DNA from: Aegilops tauschii subsp. strangulata
Taxonomy: Eukaryota; Streptophyta; Magnoliopsida; Poales; Poaceae
DNA length: 64,000 nt
Direction of reading: 5' to 3'
Assembly: GCF_002575655.3 (NCBI RefSeq)
Contig: NC_053038.3
Coordinates: 146,336,885-146,400,884, forward strand
The position numbers were made by a program, and so were the translations under genes. Of the stretch, positions 21,435-33,377 are shown one piece after another (the first letter of the stretch is position 1; every line of letters starts with the position of its first letter). The notes below the pieces were generated by a model. It saw only the letters and a list, made by a program, of their open reading frames with translations, ran no database searches and had not been told where the DNA came from.

Positions 21435-23290
21435 ATGGCTCCCAAGAAGAAGGCGGCCACGGCGGTCGGTTCGTCGGGAGCCGGACAGCCCGTACCGATG
21501 CGGGCGAGCAGCGGGCCAGTCGCGGACAAGTCCCGAGGCATGGCCCGCGAGCACCAACATCACTCTGGCAGTCAAAGCCTGGCGAGCGACGTCGTTCGTG
21601 CGCAAGACGACGGGCCGCATGCCGCAAAATCCAGAGACGGATATGGGCCCCCCGGAGGCGGCGCGGGGCCCTCCGGGGTAGTCGCCGTGCCACACACGGG
21701 TGGCACGGCGACCTCCAAGACGCCCACCCCGGCGCCCACAGCGCATTCTTCCCAGTGCGTGCGCGACGAGCAGCGTCACCATGCCGGTGACCCTGGACAC
21801 CGCCGTGGGAAGAGTCTTGGGCATCATTTGCGGGACGAAGGAGGCCAGCATGCCCGCTGAAGTGCTGGCAAAAATGGCACACAGCTGCCGGGCCGTGACA
21901 AAGCTCCTTCTAACATGGTTAGAAGTCGAAGCGCGCCACGGTCCACGTAGCTTTAGCCGCCACCTATGCCAGCAGAAGCTTTGGCGCGCGCGCAGCTGCT
22001 CCTTGACTTCCCTCTTGCTGCGGAGAAGCTCGACGAGTGGAGAGCCACTATCCGGAGCCTCGTCAGCGTCGCCAACAAAGACGAGCCACGGCCGGTGGGG
22101 CCCTCAGGCCGACACTCCATCGAACCTCCGCACGACAGCGGTGGAGGGGCCGGAGGCGCCGCGGCCATGGTGCACTCTCCTCCTCCACGCCAGCCACCAT
22201 GGATGCCGGTCCGTCGTGATGACGCTTGTGATAACATCTCCATAGCGTCGTCCGACCCACGGACCCACCGCGACCAACGCCAAGTTCTTTGGGAGCGAGC
22301 CCATGAAGATGCTCGAACCACTATCGAGCGCCGGCGCGATACACGCCACCAGTCAGATAGGCAGGCGGGGCCCGCCACGGACCACCCAGCACCGGGAGGC
22401 TCCGGCGGGCTACCTTACGAGGTGGGTTGCCCAGCCTTTACCCGTGAGCTGCTGCAGTTCCAGTGGCCGTCCCACCGCACATTCAAGCCCAACATCGGCG
22501 AGAAGTACAATGGCAAGACCCACACGTCGGAGTTCCTCAGCATCTACACCATCGCGATGCAAGCCGCTGGGGCTTGCGATAATAAGGTGCTTGCCAATTA
22601 CTTCCCATTGGCCCTGAAACCCAATGTCATGTCTTGGTTGATACACTTGTCGGCGGATTCCATTTCTTCTGGGTCGGACCTGTGTCATGAGTTCGTTGGT
22701 GCCTTCACTGGAGGCCACCAAGCTCATGGCCAGGCGAGTGATTTGCATATCATTCCCCAGAAGGAAGGTGAAAACCTGCGCAAGTACATACAGAGGTTCA
22801 GCCGAGTGAAATACAACATCCCAGATGTTCACCCTGCCGCCGTGATCAGGGCATTCCATCAGAATGTGCGCAACCGCAAGATGCGTGAAGAGCTGGCAGT
22901 GAACAAGGTCAAGGATGTGGCCGAACTTTACGTTCTAGCCGATAGATGCGCTTGGGCAGAAGAGGGGAGGAAGTACCCCGGCGAAGACGCTGGTGCGGAA
23001 ACCGACTCTATCGACGAAGACACCGCCGCCCCGACGAAGAAGGGTCGGCGTCACAACAGGAAGCGCAAGGGCAAGACTGTGCTTGCCGTCGAGGGATCCG
23101 ATGACACCGGCGCCGCCAAGAAGGCCAAGGCAGACGACCCCGTCAAGGAGATAGCCGGGTGCGCCGCTTGCCGGGCCTTGGCGGCTTCCAACAAGTAGTA
23201 CTGCAAGATCCACCACACCAAAGGCCACGACCTCCAGAACTGCTGACAAGTTGAGCTGCTTGCTGAAAAGAGAAAAGCTGAGTATGAGAG
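21435..23290 (+). pseudogene. gag: gag of A
   Basis: The gag polyprotein starts MAPKKKAATAVGSSG. One frame runs from 21435 to 23198 with in-frame stops at 21858 (TGA where A2 has a CGA Arg), 21948 (TAG where A2 has Gln) and 21954 (TAG). It ends at TAG 23196-23198, where A2 reads Gln. Content: basic low-complexity N-terminus, helical segment EALARAQLLLDFPLAAEKLD, capsid core (FTRELLQFQWPSHRTFKPN; LRKYIQRFSRVKYNIPDV), the basic stretch KKGRRHNRKRKGK, then CAACRAL and the Cys/His unit C-x2-H-x4-H-x4-C just after the stop. A one-base insertion near 23220 relative to A2 shifts the frame there. Confidence 0.9.
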
Positions 23291-23499
23291 GCGGGACAAG
23301 GAGAAAGGCCAAGATGGCGCTGAAGAATCCGGCAAGAAGCGTGGCGGCCAAGGAGGTCGCCGCGGCAAGGATAACCAGCAAGAGAGGCCCGCTCGGGGCC
23401 GCGAAAAGAAGCAGGAAGACGATGATCATGACGAGGACGATGAGTCCGGCGAGCATGAGTTCCAGAAGGCTACGGAAGCCATGTGCATCGATGGTGGCG

Positions 23500-24346
23500 C
23501 CTCGCTGCATACTTCTCACCGCTAGCTCAAACAGTGGGCGCATGAGATCACAGCAGCGGAGCCCTCGTTCGACGGTCAGAAGCCACTGAAGTGGTCTGGC
23601 ACGCACCTCATCTTTGACGCCGAGGACCACCCTGACCGCGCAACTGCGGTCGGGTGTTTGCCGTTGTTGGTCTCACCAACGATACGCAACCTCAAGGTGA
23701 ACAAGATGCTGGTTGACGGTGGGGCCGGTCTGAACTAGATCTCACCCGTTGGGATCAAAAGGCTGCAAATTCCTGATGGAGACCTCGAGGAAATGGGCAC
23801 ATTTCAAGGGTCAACCCGGGAAGGAGCCAGCCGAAGGGGAAGGTCACATTACGTGTGACGTTTGGAGGCGAGTTGAACTATAGGAGGGAGAGGATTGTCT
23901 TCGATGTAGCCGAGATCCCCTTGCCCTACAACGGGATCCTCGGCCGCCCGGCACTAGCCAAGTTCATGGCGGCATCGCACTACGCCTACAACACGCTGAA
24001 GGTGCCTGGGCTGATGACCATCATCACCGTCCCCTCCGACAAGAAGGAGGCATTGATCTGCACTGACCAACTCTACCGAGAAGCAGTTGCGGGAGCTACC
24101 ACGAAGGCACTAGCTCCTGCCGCGGAAGCCCCGGCAGGGAAGAAGAAGACCAGCAAGACCTCTCATACCCACTCCGGCAAGCGCACCACTTCGGAGTGTT
24201 ATGCTGCCGTCGAGGACGAGCCAGAGAGCTCCACGGGCAAGAGCAAGAAATCTAGAGCTGCACCACCAGAGTACAAGAGGGTGTCCGTTAAGGAGGATGG
24301 CACGGGAGGGGCTTTCACCATAAGCTCCACCCTCGATGGCAAATAG
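23500..24346 (+). pseudogene. pro: Protease region of A
   Basis: The aspartic protease has its active-site segment LKVNKMLVDGGAGLN near 23695-23735, immediately followed by a TAG where A2 has Leu. The flap/C-terminal part is in 23855-24346 (RIVFDVAEIPLPYNGILGRP, then HYAYNTLKVPG) and the linker ends STLDGK. The TAG ending this frame (24344-24346) is followed in frame by ESALVTFVRANVDVFAWQA, the usual start of the RT module, so the stop sits inside an originally continuous polyprotein (context implies CAG). Confidence 0.87.
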
Positions 24347-25578
24347 GAAAGCGCGCTCGTCACTTTCGTGCGGGCGAATGTTGATGTGTTTGCATGGCAA
24401 GCATCCGACATCCCCGGCGTTCCCAGGGAAGTGATTGAGCACCATCTTGTTGTCCCCATGCGCGACCCGTCAAGCAGAAGGTCAGGAAGCAAGCTTTGGA
24501 ATGGCAGGAATTCATCACAGAGGAGATCAGGAAGTTGGAAGCGGCGGGCTTGGTGAGACGAGTGCTCCATCCGACGTGGTTGGCCAATCCGGTGGTGGTG
24601 CGCAAGGCGAACGGGAAGTGGAGGTTGTGTATTGATTACACAGATATCAATAAGGCTTGTCCTAGGGACCCCTTCCCGTTGCCGCGCATTGACCAGATTG
24701 TTGACTCCACGGCCGGGTGCGATCTGTTATCATTCCTCGACGCCTACTCGGGCTACCACCAGATCTTCATGGTAAAGGAAGACCAAGAGAAGACAACATT
24801 CATCACCCCATGTGGTACGTATTGCTTTTTACAGATGCCTTTCGGGTTCAAGAGTGCTAGCTCGACATTCGCAAGGGCGGTCCAAATTGGTTTTTAGCCC
24901 CAGCTACATAGAAATATGGAAGCTTATATGGATGACATAGTGATCAAAACCAAGGACAAGGCAACCCTTGTGCAAGACTTAGAAGAGACGTTTGCCAACC
25001 TACGCAAGATCAACCTCAAGCTGAACCCTGAGAAGTGTGTATTCGGGGTTCCGTCCGGCAAACTTCTCGGGTTCTTTGTGTCGCAGCGTGGGATCGAGGC
25101 AAACCCAGACAAGATCAAGGCTATCGAGCAGATTGAGGCACCCAAGCGGATCAAGGATGTGCGTCGGCTCACTGGCCGCGTTGGCGCCATGAGCAGATTC
25201 ATCTCCAAGTCCGCTGAGCGTGCCCTTCCCTTTTTCAAGATCTTGAAGAAGGCGGGCCCAATGGAGTGGACCCTAGAGGCTGAGGCAGCATTACAGGATA
25301 TGAAGAAATACCTTTCCTCTACACCAATACTGGTTGCGCCTAAACCACAAGAGCCGTTGCTGCTGTATCGGGCGGCGACGAATCAAGTGGTCAGTGTCGC
25401 GCTAGTGGCGCAGAGGGAGGTCGCTGAAGAGGCAGTGGCGACGGCGGGACTGGCGGATGGCAAGCCAGAGATTCCCCCAGCAGGGCCCGATGCCTGCAAG
25501 GCAAGGCCCCCGGCAGAGTCTGACGCCATCAGGACAAGCCCATGCAATCAAATGAGGTGGTGCAGAAGAAAAAGATGA
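24347..25578 (+). pseudogene. pol: Reverse transcriptase of A
   Basis: After the in-frame linker (VDVFAWQASDIPGVP) the frame shifts near 24460. RT continues from 24496: TWLANPVVVRKANGKWRLCI, LLSFLDAYSGYHQI (first catalytic Asp), MPFGFKSASSTFARA, a TAG at 24895-24897, then AYMDDIVIKTKDK (the YxDD active site, intact), the thumb region (KLNPEKCVFGVPSGKLLGF) and the start of RNase H (PLLLYRAATNQVVS). After an acidic/Pro insert the frame shifts near 25555 into the next segment. No large deletion is apparent. Confidence 0.92.
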
Positions 25579-26604
25579 TGCAGCACCCGGTTTACTTTGT
25601 CAGCTCCCTACTGCAGGGGGCTAGATCAAGGTACTCTAGTGTGGAGAAATTGCTCTTCGGCCTCCTTATGGCCTCGAGGAAGCTGCGTCACTACTTCCAA
25701 GCACACGAAATCACCGTCGTCACCCGCCTCCCATTACAACGGATACTGCACAACCCAGATGCAACCGGAAGGATTGTGGAGTCAGCCTTGGAGCTTTCGA
25801 GCTTTGGTTTGAAGTTTGAAAGTACTTCGACAATCCAGACCAGAGTCTTGGCAGAGTTCATTGTAGAATGGACCTCAACACCCGACGAGGAAATCCAGGA
25901 GACCACTCTCCCCAGCAGGGAAGCAAGTCACAACTAGATCATGTACTTTGACGGGGCTTTCTCGCTGCAAGGCGCCGGTGCTGGTGTTCTGCTCGTCACA
26001 CCCACCGGAGAGCACCTCAAGTATGTAATCCAGATGCACTTTCCCAGGGAGATGTCCACCAACCACACTGCTGAGTACGAGGGGTTGCTTGCCGGCCTCA
26101 GGATCGCGGCAGACCTCGGGGTCAAGAAGCTCCTCATCAGGGATGTTTCACAGCTTGTCGTCAGACAAGTTAACAAAGATTATCAGAGCCCTTTGATGGA
26201 GGCCTACGTAGATTAGGTGAGGAAGCTGGAGGAGCGCTTTGATGGTATACAAGCGGAGCACGTTCCTCGAGCGGAGAATGACATCGCCGATTACCTGTCA
26301 AAGCGCGCTGCATTCAAGCTCCGTGTGGAACTAGGTACTTTTTTTGCATCGGTTAACTCAACCATCCATCGAACCATCAATGGAGCAGAACAAACGGAGG
26401 AAATCAGGCCCCGGCAAGTACTTTCCCGCAAGCCCTCGGGGGCCGCCGGCAAGGGTGTTGCCGTGGATTCTGTGCCTGCCGAGGAGCGACTGATTCCTGC
26501 AGGACGTCAAGCCCTGGCCGTAGAGACGGCCGCTCCCATGGCAGAAGAACTGCCTTTGGGCCAACGCTGTCAGGACCCCGATTCCAAGTCACACCGATCT
26601 AGCC
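25542..26604 (+). pseudogene. RNase H and second (archaeal-type) RNase H of A
   Basis: In a single frame this holds the rest of gypsy RNase H (HPVYFVSSLLQGARSRYSS, KLRHYFQAHEITVVT). A TAG follows at 25935-25937 (context implies TGG Trp before IMYFDG). Then comes the second RNase H: MYFDGAFSLQGAGAG, HTAEYEGLLAGLRIA, IRDVSQLVVRQVNKD (the usual GDS block altered to RDVS) and RAENDIADYLSKRA. Another TAG is at 26214-26216. A low-complexity linker towards integrase follows. The frame is then interrupted at 26605 by LTR E; the target reads on at 30633 or slightly before with AVEPQAPAW. Confidence 0.9.
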
Positions 26605-29600
26605 TGTAACACCTCATATCACATTGCGGCCTCACGCACGGTACTCCCACGGGTGTCGCCTTACCATGGCCCGGGACCGTTTGCGCCTTTTGGCTCACGT
26701 ATATGACAATGTCGCTAGCATCCATATGACAGAGAGCCGGGGCCGACATGGCTAGTCGTGAACCCAAAGCGGCACTAACGTATGGGGACAGGCATACATG
26801 AATCAACATCGAACGTGTCAGTCAGCAGCGTGTGAATCCGGGCTGTAGCACTGGGCTAACAGGACTCCGGGAACCCGGGCTGTAGCAGGCTAGGCAGGAC
26901 TCCGGATGTCACCGCGTGACATTTCCCCGAAGGGACAGACACAGGAACGATATGAATCACATGCCGGCCAGTCAGGTGTCCAGAGCAGTAGTGCTGGGCT
27001 AGCAGGACTCCGGTGAACCGGGCTGTAGCGGACTACTATGGCTCAAGGAGGCACTAGACTACATTTCCCCATAAGAGAGGCTGCCAAGGATAAACAACTA
27101 GATTGTTGGATCCCACACATACCAAGCATTTCAAACATACACACAATATGCTCGATATGTGCAAATACAACATGGCATCACAACAAAACTCTACAACTCA
27201 AAGTACTTTATTTAAAGGGCTCCGGAGAGCCTTACATAACTTGTTCATACAGATAGGGGTCACATGACCCGACACTCAAGTCATACAATCATACAAGCAC
27301 ATGCAGAAGCAAACTGTCTGGGTACAGACACTAGAAAGAAAGAAGGCTTGAGGAAGCCTGTCTATCTACATAGGCCCTTCACAAGCCTAGATCACCACCT
27401 GGGTGGCAAGTCACTCGTCGTCGTCGAGTTCTACGTAGAACCCATCAGAAGGGGCGGTGTTGTCGTCTGAAAACAGTAATTGAAGCAACATGAGTACAAA
27501 GGTACTCAGCAAGTCTTACAACAGATCCTACTATACATGTTCATTCTCAAGAAGGTAGTGGGGTTATTGCAGCAAGCCAGCTTTGACTCTTGGCTAAGCT
27601 ATCCTATGATACACCACTTGTGAAATAGTTTCGCACACGAGTCCACTAATCACCATCTCAATACCCCACCGTGGATCCTCCCTCGTCATCCCACGAGAGG
27701 GCCATCCGCGGTACTCACACATATCTTGAGGCTTTGAGTAGTATCCATTTACTTGTCTATGAACTGCATAAGCGACCAAGTAGTCCTTTACCGCGGACGC
27801 GGCTATTCGAATAGTTTTATACCCTGCAGGGGTGTACTTCGTCACACACGCTCTCACCACTTATCGTCGCTACACGACGTGTACTCGGCAACCTTCAAGC
27901 GGAAGCCCATCGTGGGTGTCGGCCACAACCTACCTAAACACTCGAGTCTCTAGTCCAGGTTTATCGCCTACAGGTTCCATCCGCAGGGAGTCCGGCCGAA
28001 GTTTCCACATACGGCCCCGAACGATGTGTGCAGGGTTCCCGAGACACCAAACGGGAGACTCGGTACACCGGGCCACGAGCCTACCACATCACAGCCCACC
28101 CCTTGGTCAGCGCTGTCCACGGCCTCCAGCTTACTACAAACACCAGAAACTACGTGCAACTCCTGGACAGAGGACAAGGGTGAATAAGAAGCCGAGGGGG
28201 TCCATTGGTTTCGGGCCCAATGCGTGGTAGTAGCTGAATCTTAAATCACGCATACAGATCTCAGTTCTTAGGGACGGTCTCAATGAAACAACCCACCAGG
28301 TACTCCTACATGGCCTCCCATCGATACCTTTACCAAATCGTATTCAACACTTCACTCTCATTACCGACACACACACACTTTCACTCTAGTTCATCACCCC
28401 GATGAGCCAGACCTGACACAACTCTAAGCGTAGCAAGCATAGCATTGTAGGAACACAACATGGCTCAATCAACTCCTACACATGCTAGTGGGTTTCATCT
28501 AGTTACTGTGGCAATGACAGGTCATGCAAAGGAAAGTGGGTTCAACTACCGCAACACACAGCAGTTTGAATCGCGTTGTCTTAATGCAGTAAACGAGAGC
28601 AGAAGCGAGAAGATGGGTTTGTATCGAAATGATCAATGGGTTGCTTGCCTGACGGAGTGGTGGTGGGATACTGCCCTTCAGTTGGATACTCGTGAATATC
28701 CTCGGAGGCAGGACCTACCACAATGAACATACCGAAGCACAATCAACACCAAACAAGTGCAACAATATGATGCATGCATGAGACATGGCAAGATGGATGT
28801 ATTGGGCTAATGCAACTAAGGCCAGATGGGTTTGGACTATTTTGAATCAAAGATTCGAATTCCAAGTTCATAAATGGCCCATGTTAATGCTTTATCTTGT
28901 TCTGTATAAAACAGTAGGTTAACTTGCTTAATCATGCATGAAACCAGTACAGATGGATAGAATGGATTTTTCTGATCATTTTTCATATATAAATCTTTTC
29001 ATTCTGAGCTATAGATTATTTCCTATGATTTTTTGAAGTTTGTGATAATTTCTGGAATTTTCAATATAAGAATAATTCCAGTAATGCTTTACTGCGTCAG
29101 CCTGACGTCAGTGTGACGTCAGCAGGTCAACGGGGTCATCCAGGTCAAACCTGACGTGTGGGTCCCCTGTGTTAGTGTCACTGTTAGGTAATTAGCTAAT
29201 TAGGATTAGTTTTAATCTCTAACTCAGATTAATTAGCAGGCGGGCCCCACTTGTCAGTGACTCTGGGGGGTCAACCTGTGGTCAAACCACGCTGACTCGC
29301 CAGCGTTTAGCCGCCGGCGACGTCCAGACGCGGCGGTGGAGTGCGGGATCCCTCCTCCGGCGACCAAATGGACGGCGGAGGGTACCTACGTGTAGCTGGG
29401 GGCGAACCGCGTCGACTGGTGGTGGTGGTGGAGCTCGGGGTCGCCGGAATCGACGCCGGCGACGAGCCGTGCGGCTGCCGGGGTACGGGCGTGGTTGAAT
29501 CCGTTGCTAGAGAGCACGGCGAGGGACGTGGGATGGTGCTACAGGTTCCTGGTGTTGCGGTGGAGCTAATGGCTACGGTGGTGCGGCCGTTTGGATGGCC

Positions 29601-30632
29601 GGAGCCTCGTCGGCGACGAGCTCGTGCGGCGGCGCGTACGGGTGAGCTTCGTGCAGTGGCTGCGGAGCTCGAGAGGGAGAGAGGAGAGGATGGGAAGGTA
29701 GCCAGGCTCACGGTGGTTGCGACGGAGCGGACGGCGAGGTCGGAGGCGAGCTGTTGCAGTGGCGACGGCGGAGGGGATCTTCGACGGTGAGCGGCGAAGG
29801 CGAGTTCGGAGGCGAGGCTTCGGGGCAAACGAGCGCTCGGGGCTCGACTTGCTCGAAGGAGTGGGCGACGGCGGAGCTGTTGGACACGATGGAACGGCGC
29901 GAGGTCGACGGTGGGCGCGGCTACTCCGGCGAGGTGGCTGCGGCGACGTCGGCCATGGTGGGGGAAAGGCGAGGGAGAGGAGACGGGGGAGAATGGCGGT
30001 GTCCAGAGGCTCGGGGGCGCGTCGAAGGGGTCGTCCAGCGCATCCACGGGCGAGGGCGGCAAGCAGGTGGCGCCATGGCGAGCTCACGCTCGCCGACGTC
30101 ACCTCTCTGCCTGCTCTGGCGAGAGCAGGCAGCTGACTGGCGCGGGCCAGCACAGTGCTGGGCCGCCAGGTGGGCTGCCAGGTGAGTCCTTCTGCTTTCT
30201 GTTTTCTCTTTTATTTATTTATTTCTATTCTGTGTTTTGAAATAGTAAAAATACTATTTCATTTGGGAAAATCCTGAAAATATTCTGAGGCACCTTTGAA
30301 ATTATTCTCAACAGCCTAAAAATACCTTCAAGATTATTTGGGCATTTGAAAATATTTATAGAATTAAAAATGCCCAATTGCAAATACTTATGGCTTGTGC
30401 AAAAATCCAAGATGGCCTCCAAAAATATGAAACCATTTTTGGCAGAGGTTTTGGCCAGAACCAAAGATGGTGAACATTTATGGAGGGCATTTCAGGTTCA
30501 TTGAAAAGGATTTTAGTAAACCCTAGTTGTTTCAGGGGGGGTGCTGGGGGTTTCTGGCATCCCCATTTCAAGTTTCTGTGAAAAATAGACATGATGCAAC
30601 ACTCTAATGCATGAACTAGCTAGGATGTGACA
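26605..30632 (-). mobile_element. E: solo long LTR inside A
   Basis: About 4.0 kb from TGTAACACCTCATATC (26605) to GGATGTGACA (30632), with no gag-pol, splits A between second RNase H and integrase. Flanks are TAGCC on the left and CAGCC overlapping the last two bases on the right. The TSD is thus imperfect and the right boundary uncertain by two bases. The long-LTR module (27781-27838) reads on the minus strand, which with the C-rich leader (about 30180-29290 on minus) suggests a minus-strand LTR. It resembles B LTRs in plan but not in most of its sequence. Pro-rich frames such as 30062-29307 look like leader composition, not genes. Confidence 0.82.
29103..29121. promoter_or_regulatory. Paired TGACGTCA motifs in LTR E
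   Basis: Two perfect TGACGTCA palindromes start 11 bp apart (29103 and 29114). This is the consensus for bZIP/TGA-type factors and resembles as-1-like pairs. GGTCAA motifs (W-box-like) follow at 29125-29290. Functional use in this LTR is inferred only. Confidence 0.45.
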
Positions 30633-31891
30633 GCCGTCGAGCCCCAGGCTCCGGCATGGGCACAGCATACCGTCCGATTCCTCCAAATAGGGGAGCTTCC
30701 TGAGGAGCAGGAAGAAGCGGAGAAAGTAGCCCGTCGGTCTGCCATGTATCAGTTCGTCGATGACGTCCTCTACAGGAAGAGACCGAACGATGTGAAATTG
30801 AAGTGCATTCCCCGGGAGGAAGGACTGGAGCTGTTGGCGGAGATACACAGAGGCATATGTGGCTCCCACATAGGGTCGAGGGCCCTTGCCGGCAAGGCAT
30901 TCCAGAAGGGTTTCTTCTGGCTCACTGCCCTCCAGGATGCAACGGCACTAGTAACCAAGTGTGAAGCGTGTCAGTTCCATTCAAAGAAGCTTCGTCAACG
31001 AGCTCAAGCCCTTCAAAAATTCATGTTTCCTGGCCATTCTCGGTCTGGGGGCTCGACATCCTGGGCCCTTTCCCCCGCATTGTCAGGGGCTTTGAGTACT
31101 TGTATGTTGTGATCGACAAGTTCGCAAAGTGGCTAGAGGTGGAAGCACTGAGGAAGGTGATTGCACAGTCAGCCGTCAAGTTCTTCAAGGGGCTAGTGTG
31201 CCGTTTTGGTGTGCCAAAGAGAGTCATCACCGAAAATGGCACGCAGTTCACAAGCCACACCTTCATGCAATATATCCAAGACCTCGGTAGCAGGGTCTGT
31301 TTCGCTTCCTTGGCACACCCACGGAGCAACGGCCAGGCGGAGAGGGCAAATGCTGAAGTTTTGCGAGGCCTGAGGACAAAGACTTTTGACAGGCTGCACA
31401 AGAGCGGAAGGTGCTGGATTGATGAGTTGCCGCTGGTTCTTTGGTCGATCAGAACAATGCCAAATCGAGCCACCGGCCAGACACCCTTTGCCCTGGTATA
31501 CGGGGCAGAAGCAGTTCTCCCCACGGAACTCATATACGGGTCACCTCGAGTGCTCGCTTACGACGAGCTTGAGCAAGAGCAATTGCGGCAAGATGACGCA
31601 ACGCTCCTGGAGGAAGATCATCTTCGAGGGGCTGTGAGAGCAGCACGCTACCAGCAAGCCTTGTGCCGCTACCATAGCCGCAAGGTTCATGCCCGAAGCA
31701 TTGAGGAAGGCGACCTTGTTCTTTGTCGCGTTCAGTTGGCCAAGAATTGCAACAAGTTGACGCCAAAGTGGGAAGGCCCTTATCGGGTAATACGAGTCAC
31801 CAGGCCTGGCGCAGTCCGCCTAGAGACCGAAGATGCTATTAGAGTGAGCAACTCCTGGAACATTGAACATCTTCGCAAGTTTTACCAATAA
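30633..31891 (+). pseudogene. int: Integrase of A
   Basis: The spacer and zinc-binding domain are in the first frame: EPQAPAWAQHTVRFLQ, MYQFVDDVLYRKRP, EIHRGICGSHIGSRA and CEACQFHSKK (HHCC). A frameshift near 31015 leads to the core in 30968-31891: WGLDILGPFPR (first Asp), RVITENGTQFTS (Glu where Asp is catalytic), and AHPRSNGQAERANAEVLRG (catalytic Glu). The C-terminal part is complete (KLTPKWEGPYRVIRVTRPG, SWNIEHLRKFYQ, TAA stop). No chromodomain follows. The Asp-to-Glu change would probably weaken or abolish activity. Confidence 0.93.
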
Positions 31892-32370
31892 GCCGCAGTT
31901 GCCGGCCCCCCCCCCCCCCGGCAAACCACCTTTTGTACAAGCCTTGCCGGCAAGGCATGTAACCCTCTGTACAAAGCCAGGCGCAGACCCTGAGCATAAA
32001 TAATTGAAGCGCTAGCGCCCTAAGTTTTAGCATGCATGCTAGGTTAAGTCTCTCCCTCTGTTAGGGTCGATAGCGCTTAGCAGCGACTAACCCCTAGCCT
32101 AGAGGTCGAGTATGCGTCTTCTTGTCCTCTTTGGTTTGCAGGGAACGTGGACACTTCTGCTGAGCCGCTTAGGAGAAAGATAACGAACCAGCGCTCCGGC
32201 CCCGACAAGCCAGGACTCCCGGCGGCTGAAGACACAAGGATCTAACCACAGCAAGTCGAAGTTGCCGGGGGCTGCGGATTCAGATAAGTCCTTCATCCCC
32301 TGTTGTGCATTTCCGTATGGAACTGGGACAAATTAAATCTTGTTTTGCTCCGAGACCACCGTGCTCCCCC
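31892..32370 (+). other. Non-coding 3' region of A, part 1
   Basis: This lies between the integrase stop and element X. It holds an uninterrupted run of 14 C (31906-31919) and a CTTGCCGGCAAGGCATG hairpin-like unit (about 31945). Its beginning resembles the end of D's integrase frame (TTGTACAA...CCAGGCGCAGACCCTGAGC), showing shared ancestry. No coding evidence. Confidence 0.7.
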
Positions 32371-32849
32371 TGTAGTTGTCAAAGCCGATGGATCTCGGGT
32401 AGGGGGCCCCGAACTGTGAGTCTAGGAGCGATGGTAACAGGAGACGGGGGACACTATGTTTACCCAGGTTCGGGCCCACTCTATGGAGGTAATACCCTAC
32501 TTCCTGCTTGATTGATATTGATGAATATGAGTATTACAAGAGTTGATCTACCACGAGATCGTAATGGCTAAACCCTAGAAGTCTAGCCTGTATGACTATG
32601 GTAATGAATATCCCCCATCCGGACTACGCCCTCTGGTTTATATAGACACCGGAGGGATCTAGGGTTACATAGAGTCGGTTACGTGGGAAAAAAATCATCA
32701 TAGTTGATCGCCAAGCTTGCCTTCCACGCCAAGGAGAGTCCAATCCGGACACGGGTAGAGTCTTCGGCCTTCATATCTTCACACCCATTAGTCCGGCCCA
32801 TGGATAATAGGCCGGATGCCTGAGGACCCCATAGTCAAGGACTCCCTCA
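32371..32849 (-). repeat. 3' LTR of X
   Basis: Ends TGTAGTTGTC...CTCCCTCA. TATATAAA on minus at 32644-32637 and the U5 module at 32459-32510 are kept. The internal flank (from 32850) is purine-rich on the minus strand (GGTTCAGGGGCTAC), a plausible polypurine tract. Confidence 0.93.
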
Positions 32850-33272
32850 GTAGCCCCTGAACCTGGCTTCAATGACGAGGAGTTCAGCGCGCAGATTGTC
32901 TTCCGCATGGCAAAGCGGGTTCCCTTCTTTCCGAACTCCAAGATAGTCTTCAGATGTAATAATTGTATCTGGACCTGTGTCCACAACAGCAGAAGATATA
33001 ATATTTCACGAGTCCAATCCGCTGACAACTTTTTGGTAATATGACATCACGCCTGCTCGGCCATTATTTTCGAACTGTTAGCTGGCCCATCGTCCCACGT
33101 CTTGAGACGTGGTTTTTCTTGCATGTCTTATCCAAGCGGAGATCGTGTCCCCCCTTTTTTAGGGGATTCTTGCCAACCCGGACGTGGGTAACCCAACCGT
33201 CGCTTGGGTACAACTCCTTGGGAATAGGTAAGTTTTGAGGCCCAGGAGGAGACGTTTGATATTCACAGCCTT
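32850..33272. other. Non-coding spacer of X upstream of antisense gene
   Basis: This lies between the 3' LTR and the cargo gene promoter. It probably combines the polypurine tract next to the LTR with the 5' flank of the cargo gene. No credible frame. Confidence 0.5.
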
Positions 33273-33278
33273 TATATA
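33273..33278 (+). promoter_or_regulatory. TATA box for the antisense gene of X
   Basis: TTTATATAGG lies 105 bp upstream of the ATG at 33378 on the plus strand, opposite to X's own transcription. It suggests the cargo gene has its own promoter. Confidence 0.5.
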
Positions 33279-33377
33279 GGGGTACAGACCCGTCTTTTTC
33301 TTTCACGATTGCTTCTTCCTAAACCCTTGCTACCCTGAGTTCCATCACCCGGGTTCCAGTTACCACAAGCCCCAATC

